A stretch of DNA of 64,000 bases from Cladosporium sp. IMV 00045 (GCA_001931905.2 MSJI02000786.1:1-64000), one strand, 5' to 3'; positions 42,928 to 55,013 are shown, numbered from the stretch's first letter. Numbers and translations: made by a program. Notes: a model not told the origin generated them from the sequence alone.

Positions 42928-45900
42928 TCATACAAGCCAAAGAGAAGCCCAAGCAATCTTGATTGCCTTGCTCAAGCGTCTCTCAAGCTTTCTCGGCCAC
43001 GTCGTCATGTTGTCTGTGGGTAAAGAAGAGTTCTTTGCTCTTTTGAGGATCGAGGTGGACTCGTAAGGCGCATTCAGCATGTAAGGCTGTTTGACGGTCA
43101 TGTTGGTGCTGACGTCCCTCTTGCTTGGTGGCACGTCTCCCAACTCAAAGTCCATGTCTGTTTTGTCTGTGATCCAGAAACACAAGTTTAGTACGTAATT
43201 GTACGGACCCCCATATATGGTGACGGCTTCTGGAACCTTCAAGCCCAGCTGCTCCTTGTGATTAATGAGCAGCCACGCTACACCACGGCCGTTCGGGGTC
43301 CCCAACAAGGCTTGCCCATCCGGATGTGACATCGGGATCTTGACTCCAGGCCATGCTACCAGCTCCTCTTTGCGGGTGCTGAGCACCTGATGGATGACTT
43401 TCTCGGTTTCTTTGTTGATGATCAGGGATTGGAACACGTATTTCAGGTTTTTGATCTCGTTGCCGGCATATTTCTGCCAGGTGAGGAATGTGATGTCCGA
43501 CCACTGCTTGAGGGGTGTCAACTCTTCCCCAGGCCTCATGTGCGTGGCTTTCCATGTGTAAGCCGGACTAGAACCGGAGGTAGCAGCAATGGTACCCCCT
43601 GCCACATTGAGGAGCCATTTGTATTGTGCATGGGTTGGGGGATAGAAATGGTTCTGGACTCGAGATTCACGCTTATGCCCAAAATCGCGAATCACACTGT
43701 GGCTATCACCCATGGGAAGAGGCAAAGCCTGGAAGGCGTCCCAAAGTCGGAGAATGCGCAATTCGTCTCCGTCCACTGGAGTGCTCGCAGCTTCTTTCCA
43801 CCCATAACGAGCCAGATCCCTGAATTCGGTCCACTGGCTTCGACTGCTGTGATCAGAATCGATATCGTGGGCCCGACAGAGTAACATAATGCCGCGCATT
43901 TTGGAATTCTCATAGACATCATCTTCATCGTCTCGTCGTTGGATATCTGTTTTGTCTGCGATCCAGAACACCAGGCTTTGTGACCTACTGCTTCTTCCGT
44001 AGATGGTCACAGCATCCGGGACCTTCAAGCCTAACTGTTCTTTATATTGAATCAGTAGCCATGCAACACCGCCACCGTTGGGACTTCCTAGTAAGGCTTG
44101 GGCGTCTGGATCGGTCATGGGAATCTTCAGACCAGGCCACGGCTTGACGGTTTCCTCGCGAGATTCAAGAATGTGGCCAATAATATCCACAGTTATGGGG
44201 TTGATGATAATGCTTTGTACGATGTACTTCAGATTCCGGATGTTTCCGCCTGATTCGTGTTTCCACGCAAGGAAAGCAACATCGGACCATTGCTGAAGTG
44301 CAACAAGCTCCTCTCCAGGGCCCAGGTTATCTGCCTTTGTTAGATGACTTGGTCCGCTGCTTTCAGTGGCGATGAGCGCACCGCCGGCCGCATTTAAAAG
44401 AATTTCGTAAGTGCCTGATGTGGAGGGATAGAAATGGCCGTCGACTTTAGAGTCCCTGACGTGCTTGAATGTGCACGCCACGTTATCGTCTGGGCCCAGT
44501 GGTAAGTCCAGTCCTTCGGCCATAGGAAGTAGCTGAGCTATTTCCAGGTCTTCCTCATCGACGGGGGTCGGGGGTCTGGCGTCCCATCCGTATTTCGCAA
44601 GAGCTCCAAATTCAGTGAAAGCGCTCTGTTCAGCCGTGTCGCTATTTAGTTTACAGAGCAATCCGCTGCCTTTCTGCACAGCATTTTCGTAGTCCTCGTC
44701 AGTAATTGTGCGTGGTTGGTTCATGCTCGCTCGGTCAACGACGGCATCGAGCGCTACAGGTGGCGTCCCATCGTTGCTATCATCGAAAGATCGATAATCA
44801 GTTGGAACAGCAGCATCACGTAGCGCAAAAGATCCGTGCTGGGTTGTCGGAAGAGACGAGCCAATGAGGTATCTACGCTCCGGGTTGTCCTTGTGGTCTC
44901 TGATATAGTATAGAGCATTGTACGCAGAAGCCCAGGACGCGCTGAAGATGCGGATCTGGTAGACTTCTTTCCATCCCAAAGCCTTACGGTTGGTAGCAAG
45001 AAGGTATGCCACGCCTTTGCCGTTGGGTAGTCCAAGAGCCACATGGAAACCTTCGTCACCGAGCTTGTACAATGTGCCCGGCCACGGTTTAGGTATCCCT
45101 TCTTCATCAAGCCCGCCGTCTTTGCTCAACAATTCGCGGAAAGCTCTCTTAGCTACATCATTCGTAATGCCATGTCGTAGGACACCTTTGAGCTTCGTCA
45201 TCTTAGCCGGATCGTTCTTGCATACGTCTTTGTAAACGACGAAGGTTTCATCGCTCCACTGTTTGAGAGGCGGATATGGATTGACTGTGCCATCGACTCG
45301 TGGATTTCTGTCTCGACCTGCACTCCATGGACTCTTGCTGTCCAAAGCCGCGATGGCTCCTTCCGAGAACAGACTGCGGTAATACGCACCAGACGGGTAG
45401 TATGTTTGACCATCGGGGCCTTTGGTCTCCTTGAGATGCTGGTACTCGATCTTGTGATTACTTCCTTCAGTCAGTGGCAAATTCATGTCCAGCCAGGAAT
45501 CGAAAGTAGCGGCATCTTTGTCCTCTTCCACTGCCTCCTGCGTATTTTGCAGAAGAGCCCAGCCAGAGTTCTTGAGATCGTCTAACTTGGAGAATCGGTT
45601 TTGGTCGATGCTCAGACAACTCTTCAAGACGTCAACGGTGCTGTCTTGGGCCATCACAAAGAACCGACCATCACTTCTGGCCTTTTGGAGAACCTCTGAA
45701 TCGGGCTCGCCAATCCTGCGAACAAGGCGCTTGTCAGATTCGGAAGAAGAATCACTCCCGTCAGTACAGATGTCATCGATCGTATAAAGTATGTGGAGCG
45801 TATGATCTCTCCAGACTCTCACTTTACTGATGGTCTTTGTTCCAAGCCGTTTTCGATGTTGAAGCAGCAAGTATGCAACACCCTTCCCGTTATTGGACCC

Positions 45901-48900
45901 AACGAGCGCAAGGAAGTCGTCCGACCCAGGTAGGAAATCCTCCCCCGGCCAGCCAGGCACATCGCTCCATTGGTCCTTTTTGAAAAGTCGAGCAGCAAGT
46001 TCCCGAGTTTTGGGGTTGCTCACGGCACTATGCCATACCGCCTTCAGTTTGTCGAGAGATTGATCGGTGTCTTCCATGAACTTTTGATACTCCAAGAATG
46101 TCACGTCTGACCAAAACCTCAGTTTTGGATATGGGTTCGGATTGCCGGTCACGGGAGGGTTCTGGTCCTTGCCCTCATTCTCAGCACCATATATGACTTC
46201 CGCGGTGATCATGGCGGGATTGTATTGATTGTCGAATTCGGCGCCCGTTTTGTAGTACGTGACGCCGCTAATTGTTTTGTTGTCCGAGTGGCTGTCGTAA
46301 GCCCTGTGATTATCGTCTTGGTCCATCGATGCGCCGACATATTCGTAGACTTGTTTGGTCGCAGTGTCCAAGGACACCGGACCGCTTTTAGGTTTGCGCA
46401 TTTGATGCCACCCCCAAGTAGCCAACGCATCATCTTTGGTCCATTCAGATTGCGCCACGCATTCATCAGAAGATCCCAAAGCAGCCACGAGATCCTTGCC
46501 GTTCTTGACGAATTGCTTGTAGTCTGCTGGATTCAAAGCGCGGGCCGCCAACTGTTTCGTGCCATTGTCGGGAAACGCATCCTCAAATGCATCTGCGTAC
46601 GCTGAATCTCGACGATGACGGGAAGAGGGCTCGCTAGCTTCTTCTCCCTGGATGTCATCGATCAAGAACAGGACATGTAATATGAAATCGTACCAAACTC
46701 TAACCTTTGTGATCTTCTTGTGGCCCATTTGTTGACGATGTTGGAGGAGCAGATAAGCTACTGCCACGCCGTTGGGCGAGCCAACGAGCGCTGCTAATTC
46801 ATCGCTACCAGCACTGAAGTCCTTTCCGGGCCACACAGGGATTTGGTGTATCGAATACCCATCCTCTCCGGCAGCAAACTTGATGCAAAGGTTTCTCGTG
46901 TACTCGTTGACTATTCCATGTCTCCACACTGCTTTGAGCTGATTCATCGGCTGTTCGTCAGAGATATCCTGCATGACTCTCTGATATTCCAGAAACATGA
47001 CATCAGACTGGTGAGCCAGAAGCGGGTATGGGTTTGGGTTGCCAGTGACGGGCGGACGCTCCTTCTTTCCCTTTTCGGCTGGCCCAAAATTGGAAGCGCT
47101 GATAATGATTGTTGGATTGTATCTGTTCCCATAAGACGCTCCAGTCGGATAATATGTCGTTCCGTCAATTTCTCTTTTGTTGGCATGAGCGTCTACGACC
47201 CAGCGATTCACATTGATGTCCCAAGGAGCATTTACAAAATCAAAGACGGTAGGGTATGCTCCTAACAATCTTGGTGGAGCTTGTTTGGCATCAACTCTGC
47301 GAACCCAACCCCAGTCTTTTAACGCTTTGTAGTCAGTAAACCTGCTCTGCGGGAAACAATCGTCACTGGACTGCAGCGCTTCCACTAGCTTCTTGCCTCT
47401 CTCAAGAATTTCGGAATATTTTTCTTCTGAAAGCGCTCTGGGCTTGTTTGCATGGCCTGTGGAGTCAATCGCCAGGTCTCGCCTTACTTGAGACGTGCTC
47501 TCGGAGCCGACTTGCTCTCTAGAGGCTTCATCCAGATCCTTGGAAGCGATCGAGAACATCATGTGTGCCCCTCCGTCGTACCAGACTTTCACAGATGTGA
47601 TCGTTTTTTCTCCCAGCTGCTTTTTGTGCTGCAGTAAGAAGTATGCCACGGTCGCCCCATTTGGTGAACCAACAAGGGCTGCGAGCTCGTCACTGCCCGT
47701 AGCAAAGTCTTTACCAGGCCATTGAGGAATATTGAGGACCTTGTCGCTTCTGGCGGCGATCTGAGTGCAAAGGGCCTTAGCGTCGCGATTGATCACTGTA
47801 TGCCTCCAGACTGCTTTGAGGCCGTCCATGGGCTTCTGCATCTCTTCCATGATTCTCTGGAACTCCAGGAAAAGTACATCAGATTGGCGTGCTAATAGAG
47901 GGTATGGATTCGGATCCCCGGTGACAGGAGGATTTTGCTTGTCCCCCTGGGCAGCGGGGCCAAAGTTGTCTAGTGCAACAATCAGTGTTGGATTGTACCT
48001 GTTCGCATATGTCGCATCTGTTGGATAATATGTCTTGCCATCATGCACAGTCTTTTCTCCGTGCTTATCGAGGACCCATCTGTTCGATTCATAGTCTCGA
48101 GGGGCAGACGCGAAGTTGAAAGCGTTCTCGTACGATCCCACATTTCCAGGGTAACCTTTGATATCCCGCTCCACCGACCATCCCCATTCCTTCAAGGACT
48201 CGTATTTAGTGAATTGACTCTGCTCGATACAGCTCTCTTGTGAATTGAGAGACTCTAAGAGCGTCTTGCCCTTCTCAACGTATCTGTCAAATGCGTCCTT
48301 CGTGAGAGCTTTTGCGGTAGAGACATCGTTCGGTGAGCGCTTGACAAGTTCGCTCAGGGCTTTCGCATCGCCGGTAGAAGTTGTCTCTTCCCCAGAGGCT
48401 TCATCCAGATCCTTGAACATGAAGAGGATATAGATGCCTCTATCGAAGAATACTCGTGCTTGGGAGATAGTCTTGCGGCCAAGGTCCTTGTGCGTAGCTA
48501 AGAGCCACGCGACGCCCCTTCCATTCGGACTTGCTATCAGGGCAGCGAGCTCATCTGAGTCGGCATCGAAATCTTTGCCGGGCCAGGGAAGCTTGCCTGC
48601 CACCATGTCATCTTTCGTAAGACCGGTGACTTTTTCAGCTATTTCCCGAGTGTTTATGTTGATGACGTGAGTTCGCAGAACACCCTTCAACTTGTCGATG
48701 GGTCTGTTGTTCAGCTTCATCAGGCGTACGAATTCCAGATACACAACGTCGCTGTAGTGTTCAATCGGAGGGAATGGATTGGGATCACCGGTCACAGACG
48801 GTGTTTGGAGGGGACCCTTGTTCCTTGGTCCGAAGTTGAAGTCTGAAGATATCATTTCCATGTTGTACTTGTTGTTATACCTACCCTCCGTAGGATAGTA

Positions 48901-51265
48901 GGTCTTGCCGTCTACTTTTGTCTGCTTGGTGTGATGGTCCGCAACTTGCCATTGGTCGTTGCCCTTCGTAGAGGCTTTGAGATACTTCAAGACGCGGTCA
49001 AGGGCACCATTCTTGGATACCGTGAGCGGGTGGCTCTCAAACCTTCGTGTCCAGCCATACATTTTTAGGTCATCGTAGGAGGTCCACTTGCTTTCCACAC
49101 CTTTGCCACATTTTAGCATATCCAGATAAGCTTTGCCTTTATCAACCCATTGCTGGTAGGCTGCATCAGATATGAAGTCGCTTGGGTCATTGGATGGAGA
49201 ACTAGGTGACGATGGAGAGTCTCCACCTTGACGCGGCGTGATCTTAGTCAAGATCCTCCCGGGGGCTGATAGTTCATGGACGTCACGCCTTTCCAGTGAG
49301 CCCATGCCGTCATCGTCACCATCTGGCGATTCATCAACATCTTCAAATTTGAACAGCATGCAAAGATAGTGGTTTCTTCCGAAGCCAAAAACTCTCACGC
49401 TTGAGATAGTCTTGTGGCCAAGCTGCTCTTTGTGTTGGGCTAACAACCAGACAGGTGCTATATGATAATTAGCGCAAACTCTCTATTGAAAGATAAGAAA
49501 GGTCTGTCTTACCACGTCCATTGGGGCTCGCAACCAAAGCAGCTAACTCGTCAGAGTCGGCGTCAAAATCTACACCCGGCCAATCAGGGAATCCATCAGA
49601 GTCGGGCAATGAAGTACCAATCGCCTTCATGGCCAGACGTTCAGTCTCTTCGTTTACAACGACGTCCTGTAGCGAGCCTTTCAGGCCAGTGAGGGGCTTG
49701 TTCATGTCGGTCATCAGGCGCTGAAACTCTAAGAACAAGACGTCGCTCAATCGCTCGAGCTTAGGAAATGTGTCCAGTCCTGGGTTTATATACCGAGGAC
49801 CAAAGTTGGCCGATGAGAGGATGAACTCGGGGTTGTACATATTGTCGTAAGCCCCCAAAGTAGGAGGATATGTCGTGCCTTCATGGGCGGTTTCGAACTT
49901 GTGCTGGTCGTAAACACGCCATGTTTCTTCGTCGTCCAGTTGTGCGCCAATATGCTCGATAGCTTCCTTCCAGAAATCTGCCAACTGCGATACAGGATGT
50001 CCGGTAAACAATGCTTTCCATCCCCAATCAGCAAGATCGTCATAGGACTTGAACTCGCTGGGGTTGCCTGAACCACACTTGAGCATGCTAAGATACTGTT
50101 TGCCTTTAGCAACAGCCTCTTCCCACTCGTCGGCGCGAGGTCTCAGGCCTTCGCGGGCAATTTGCACATCCTTGATCGATCGAGCAACTGCTGCAGGAGG
50201 AGTTCTAGCCACTTGCGACTCGGAGAATTGACTCTCTGATAGCCCTTTGATGTGGAATGTGTAGAAGTGTTGTTGAGAGTCCTGTACCCGTTCTGACCAA
50301 AGGTCAACCGCTTCGACGTACTTCCAACCAAGCTGCTCCCGGTGAGTGAGGAGTAGCCAGGCGACACCCCTACCGATTGGGGTAGCCAAAATGGCCGCAA
50401 GCTCCTCTGAACCATTTTTGAAGGTCTTGCCAGGGTATGACTCCCAGCCATCCTTGCCGCGCAAAACTCCAGTCGCAATTCGATCGGTGACTTTGCTCGT
50501 CGTGTTGCATTTGACAACCGTGTTCAAGCGTCTTATGCATGTCGTGTCGCCCTTGCAAGCATCTGCCCATGCAATGAATGCAACATCTGCCCAACTTTGG
50601 AGTGGAACAAACTCCTTGCCTGGCGAGCCATCGAGTGCAGGCTGTCGATGGGGGCCAATGTTCCGAGGTGATATATTGTTCAAAGCAAGTATCGCACCAT
50701 CCGTGTTCATCACGTTCATGAATAAACCACCGGATCGAGGGTAGTCTGTCCCGTTGAGGGTGACATTTTCGAATTGTCCAAAATTGTATTGGATATTCCC
50801 CTGATCGCCAGAGTGAAGCTTCAGCCATTTAGTCGCACTTTCCCATCCAGCATCCCTCGGAGGTCCTTTGTACAGTGAGGTCCAGCCATTGGTATCCAGA
50901 TCCTTCCACTCGGTGAAGTTCGAGTCTCGCACGCCGCAAGTCGAAAGGTCCTCGGTAGCAAGCAGCTTCATGAGATTGTTCCCTTTGCTGACTGCATGAT
51001 CCCAATCGAGTTTGTCGTCCGGGCCAGAAGGTTTGTCGTTGATGACGATGGCTGATGAGTTGTCCTGCGACTCCGCGCGTGGCAACAAATGCGGGCTGGA
51101 GGTCTGGTCGACATTCCTGAAATTACCGAAGAAACCGTGAAGGCCATGCTGCGATTGGTCGAGGAGACTTTTGCCTGTCGCAAAGGGGGTAGTGTAAAGC
51201 AGGAGGGTGAGGAGTAAGAACTGCACGACGCTTAGACTGATCGCAGGGTATCTTGTCAACAACAT
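42928..51265 (-). CDS. Giant secreted protein of nine tandem ~250-residue modules, family unknown
   Basis: Predicted 2760 residues. Exon 1 is 49513-51265 and exon 2 is 42928-49457; the 55-nt intron (GTAAGA to ATATAG) sits inside module 2 at SPNGR/APVWLLAQHK, matching SPNGRGVAWLL in sister modules. The ATG at 51265 is followed by a hydrophobic signal (SVVQFLLLTLLLYTT). Module positions (plus-strand bases): M1 50240-51010, M2 49339-50134, M3 48400-49158, M4 47527-48291, M5 46651-47418, M6 45769-46521, M7 44896-45696, M8 43945-44691, M9 43156-43914. Each reads roughly KG..LL..L..C..S.WT.Y..L..WGW, (Y)YPTG..Y.N.YNP, NFGP, PPVTGNPNPYP, SDV.FLE(F/Y)QR, L.KLKAVWRH, WPGKDF..GSDELAALVGSPNG and GVAYLL.QHK..LG.KTI..VRV. 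Linkers hold KR or RR sites. A C-terminal tail of about 75 residues ends KIAWASLWLV. I recognise no known family and assign no function. Confidence 0.85.
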
Positions 51266-51666
51266 CTTGTCAACAATCGCCAGTGACGGGGAATGCACAA
51301 GGAATGCTTTGGATCCGCCAAAGGTCCCAGGTTGATTGAGCCGTAGGGGTGTGTGCTTGTCGAGACAAGATTGTCAAAGCTCAGTCGTCGAATTGAAAAG
51401 TTGATTAGGATGTTGGAGATCAAGTGTATGTTAGGCGAGAAAAGAAAGAGGATTATGGCCAAGATATATAGCAGGAGTCTAGCAGGCCATCACACGTCGA
51501 CATCGTGGCAAACAAACATCACAACACAGCAGGATCCAGCACACAGTGCGTCCAATGCTCACAAGTCCAGCTCACGACCGGAGCAATGAACGTTTGTGTT
51601 TGCTCAGGGAGTCCATGTGGTCCTGTCATGTCTGATGGCAGCGCTGTCTCGAAAACCATGAGCACA
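51266..51666. other. Promoter of the giant gene and 3' flank of VMA22
   Basis: 401 bp, with no recognised element beyond AT-rich sequence around 51420-51480. Confidence 0.45.
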
Positions 51667-52413
51667 TCAAGTAGCAACGGCAGCCTTCGCCTTTTCCGCC
51701 TTTCTTACGGCTTTCCTGGTTTTCCTGATTTCCACTTCGATCGTTCTCATTTCTCGAGCTGCGTTGATTGAATCTGCAACTGGGCTGCGGCCATAAGGGC
51801 TTTCCTCTGCGTGATCAGACGTATCTGGAGAGTGGAGTGTCGCTGTGAATGAAGCCTGTGCCCTCTTGAGTTCAGGAGGAACCAGGATGCCGTACCATCG
51901 CAGTGGATTACAGATTCGAGGCTTCTGGTCGTCTTCGGGCTCCTCGGGCTTGATATCTTCGGACGTTTGCTCCGGTTCTGGTGTGCTCGGTGGCGATGGT
52001 TCCTGGGCCAGGATCTCGTTTTCCGCTTCGAATTTCGAGTCTTCGGTCACGCTCCCTTTCGGGCTCTCGGTCGAAACTTCCGGTACAATAGAGAATTTCA
52101 AACTCTGCATGCCCGTTGCCAACGAGTCGCTTTCTTGGTCGGCTTCAACATCGGATACTCGAACTCGTTGCACAGCCTTCATGCGTTCATCGTACCAATC
52201 CTGACCGTAGCGTCGACCGAAAGGAGCACCAGCTTGTGCTCTCGCCAACGAAAAGAAGCCAGAAGCCATCGATTTTTGGATTTCGTGTTGTGCTCTCGTA
52301 TATTTGTCCAAGAAACCTAGGTAGATTTCCCATAGCTCGTCCAGGCGATCTTCTGCATCGACGAGTGACAGCTTGTCCACATTAGAGACGATGTCTGGTT
52401 CGGGTGTCTCCAT
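51667..52413 (-). CDS. VMA22: V-ATPase assembly factor Vma22 (CCDC115 homologue)
   Basis: ER-located assembly factor for the V0 sector of the vacuolar proton ATPase. Single exon, 248 residues. The N-terminal helix pair (LDELWEIYLGFLDKYTRAQHEIQKSMASGFFSLARA, about residues 23-58) and the C-terminal motif NPLRWYGILVPPELKRAQASF are the family hallmarks, joined by an acidic disordered linker. The end is a charged helix (EIRKTRKAVRKAEKAKA). Its start is 204 bp from the divergent gene at 52618, so the two share a promoter region. Assignment is good but rests on short motifs. Confidence 0.88.
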   Translation of the reverse strand: METPEPDIVSNVDKLSLVDAEDRLDELWEIYLGFLDKYTRAQHEIQKSMASGFFSLARAQAGAPFGRRYGQDWYDERMKAVQRVRVSDVEADQESDSLATGMQSLKFSIVPEVSTESPKGSVTEDSKFEAENEILAQEPSPPSTPEPEQTSEDIKPEEPEDDQKPRICNPLRWYGILVPPELKRAQASFTATLHSPDTSDHAEESPYGRSPVADSINAAREMRTIEVEIRKTRKAVRKAEKAKAAVAT

Positions 52414-52617
52414 ATCAGTGTATCCTGTTCAAGTCATATATTCTTGTGCAATTTACTGATGTTTTAGGAGCTCATCTTGTCGTGTCACTTACAGTCGCAC
52501 CTCCGGCAAGATCGGCGCTTGTCCGAAAGGGGAAGTTGCGGAGCTCGCCTTCTGTCCATCGCGACATCATCGACTGCAATTGCAGACAGCATTATTGCTA
52601 CTGACAGACACACAAAA

Positions 52618-54432
52618 ATGCTCTCCAGAACAGCAGCAGGAAGCCGGAGACCGGCATTGCGACCTCGCCGACCACCAAGCGTAAATGGCGCTCTCCCACG
52701 ACCGCGCCCTTTCACACAGCACAGCAAGCTCCAGCTCGTCACAAGACATTCGCTTCGCCCTCAACTCCCATACCTCTCACAACCGCATCTTGTTCGCCGA
52801 TTATCACCCCTGGATCAGCAAGTGCTGCGTCTCCTCAGCACCGAGACCAAGCGCTACGTCAAAGACCAGACATGGCTTGCGCTACGCTGGACGGCGATCG
52901 GCTGGACGTTCTTAATTCTTGCCGGCATCTCAATGTTCGGTATTCAGATTGAGCTTGATGAGCGCAAAAACCCTACGCCTATCGAGTGGACGTTCTGGAC
53001 AAAGCATTATTTGCGCTCAGCAAGAGGCAGCAAAGAGGATCGTGCTGGGGTTGGAATCGTGGACTGGGCACGTGTTGCCTCTAGCTATCTCAATGCCCTG
53101 GGTCGCCTAGAGGGAGAGCAGGATGGTAAGGATGTCATGGAGCAGGCGGATGGTGAAGGTATCGTTATTCCGGATGTTGGCAAGGCCGGTATGGATATTT
53201 CTGGCAAGAGTTGGGAGTGGAGGAGCGGGTACTTCGAGGTCATCATGGGATGCGCAGAGGCGGCGGAGCACTTGAACGATATGGTCCTTGACACGACAAG
53301 AGGCTTCGTCTACCCCAAGGAGATTGTCATTGGACCTTCGAACCCGGACCCACGGCCGCCTGCGCGATACATGGGTGCCCCGCCACTCGAGGAGAATGTG
53401 ACCAGGGCCATGGAAGCGCCCGAGACTTTCTACATGCGCGTTCTCACCGGCAAGGGCTTCACTACCAAACAACGACTTGAAGCTGCTTGGAAATATGGTA
53501 CGTGGCTGGAAACCTCTGGACTCGACGAGAGCGCAGGCGAAATGTACAAATGGGCAGTCGACATCGCGAAATCAGCCATGTCCAACCCCGACTCAATCCT
53601 CGACCCCAAGACCTTCCTCCTCGCAGACCCAAGCTCCAAATCCGCAGCTCTTCCAGACGCCGCAGCGCCCACACCCAACATCCTCTCAGCCCTGACCAAA
53701 CTGGGCGCTCACACTGCTCGATGCGGCGACGTCGCCAACGGCCTACCCATCCTCCTCTCCGTCCTCAGAGCCCACCGCGCAGCACCCATCTCCCCCAACC
53801 CGAACAAGCGCCGCGCACCCCCACCCAAGGCCGAAGGCGGCTCCGACATCGACGCCGCCGTCTCCATGATCACCAGCCTCTTCACCGCGCCCGTCTTCCC
53901 TCCCGAGCCACCCTCAGGCGACAGACCCGTGGTCCGGGAAACACCCCTGCCAACGTGCGAAGAAGGCGAGCTCATGCTTTACATCGGTGAGATCCTCTTC
54001 GCGACTTCTCCCGCCTCCTCCGAAGGTCTCAGCTGGACGAAGCAAGCGGTACAGATCGCGGATGCGAACCTCGAGGCCGACAAGGGCAACTCTAAACACT
54101 ACCTCAGCGCCGAAGAGAAGCAGCAATGCAGGGCCTGCTTCCGCGCCGGCGTCAACAACTGGGAGACGATGCTGCTGAGACTCGCCGAGAAGAACGTCGA
54201 CGTGCAGAGCAGAGAAGGCGGCCAGAGCGCTGGCTGGCTCGAGTGGCGCGGTTGGTTCGGTGGTGGTGGCTCTGCCGTGAAGGGCAAGACGCTCGAGGAG
54301 GCGAGGATGGGTGTTCTGGAGGTTGAGATGCAGGAGGTGGAGAAGTTAAAGGAGAAGATCGCCAAGGAGGTGATGGTCGAGGATATCTACAAGCATCGCG
54401 GCTCGGGAGGTGGAGGCGTTTGGGTTGGTTGA
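52618..54432 (+). CDS. Mitochondrial membrane-anchored helical-repeat protein, fungal-specific
   Basis: Single exon, 604 residues from the ATG at 52618; the open frame begins further upstream, but no earlier ATG fits better. The Arg/Ser/Pro-rich N-terminus (SRTAAGSRRPALRPRRPP) looks like a mitochondrial presequence. One TM follows (WTAIGWTFLILAGISMFGIQIEL, about residues 95-115), then PTPIEWTFWTKHYLRSAR and helical stretches spaced like TPR units (TKQRLEAAWKYGTWLETSGLDESAGEMYKWAVDIAK, ALTKLGAHTARCGDVANGLPILLSVLRAHR, GLSWTKQAVQIADAN). I believe this is a fungal family sometimes mislabelled maltose permease; it has one TM segment, not twelve. Function unknown; inner-membrane location is inferred. 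Confidence 0.8.
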   Translation: MLSRTAAGSRRPALRPRRPPSVNGALPRPRPFTQHSKLQLVTRHSLRPQLPYLSQPHLVRRLSPLDQQVLRLLSTETKRYVKDQTWLALRWTAIGWTFLILAGISMFGIQIELDERKNPTPIEWTFWTKHYLRSARGSKEDRAGVGIVDWARVASSYLNALGRLEGEQDGKDVMEQADGEGIVIPDVGKAGMDISGKSWEWRSGYFEVIMGCAEAAEHLNDMVLDTTRGFVYPKEIVIGPSNPDPRPPARYMGAPPLEENVTRAMEAPETFYMRVLTGKGFTTKQRLEAAWKYGTWLETSGLDESAGEMYKWAVDIAKSAMSNPDSILDPKTFLLADPSSKSAALPDAAAPTPNILSALTKLGAHTARCGDVANGLPILLSVLRAHRAAPISPNPNKRRAPPPKAEGGSDIDAAVSMITSLFTAPVFPPEPPSGDRPVVRETPLPTCEEGELMLYIGEILFATSPASSEGLSWTKQAVQIADANLEADKGNSKHYLSAEEKQQCRACFRAGVNNWETMLLRLAEKNVDVQSREGGQSAGWLEWRGWFGGGGSAVKGKTLEEARMGVLEVEMQEVEKLKEKIAKEVMVEDIYKHRGSGGGGVWVG

Positions 54433-55013
54433 AAGGGATGAATGTGGTACATGATGTACAGACACCTAATACGGCGCACTTCGCGACCGTTCGGTCAAGG
54501 GACGTTGCGTGGAGCAGATCTCAATTGAGGACATTCACCCGCGCGGGCCTTGCCCTGCAAGCAGTTATTGTGGAAAGAAGTCATCGCCACCGAACGCTAC
54601 GAAGTGATTTGAAAAGGCTACAGCATCGAGAGGATAGATGGCGCGCTATGTCAGACGCCGTGTCCAGCTGGGCGACTCTCTATTACTCCAATCTTATTGC
54701 TGGGAAAGAGAAGTCTATACCGACCAGTTGGCGGAGGCCGCAAAGGCGGAAAACTTGAGTCGAACATTCGTACAGAGATGAAAGAATTGGCACGATCTAG
54801 AATGAAGGAAATTTTGTGATTTCTCGATTTAGTCACTTGAAGCTAATAGAGCAAAAGCAAACAACGCAGCGCGCTGTTTACCACAGCTCAGCTTCCTTCT
54901 CGATCATCTCTCGGAATCAAATGAACCACGCCACTTGGGCGAACACAGCTTTCAAATTCTGACCATAGCTCTGAGGCCCACTTCCGACGTGTAGCTATGG
55001 CAAGGCACTTGCT
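54433..55013. other. Intergenic, convergent 3' flanks
   Basis: No coding or RNA feature recognised. Confidence 0.5.

Noticed and set aside
52477..54432. Annotating the 52618 gene as a maltose permease
   Set aside because: Only one membrane segment is visible; MFS permeases have about twelve and share none of these motifs.
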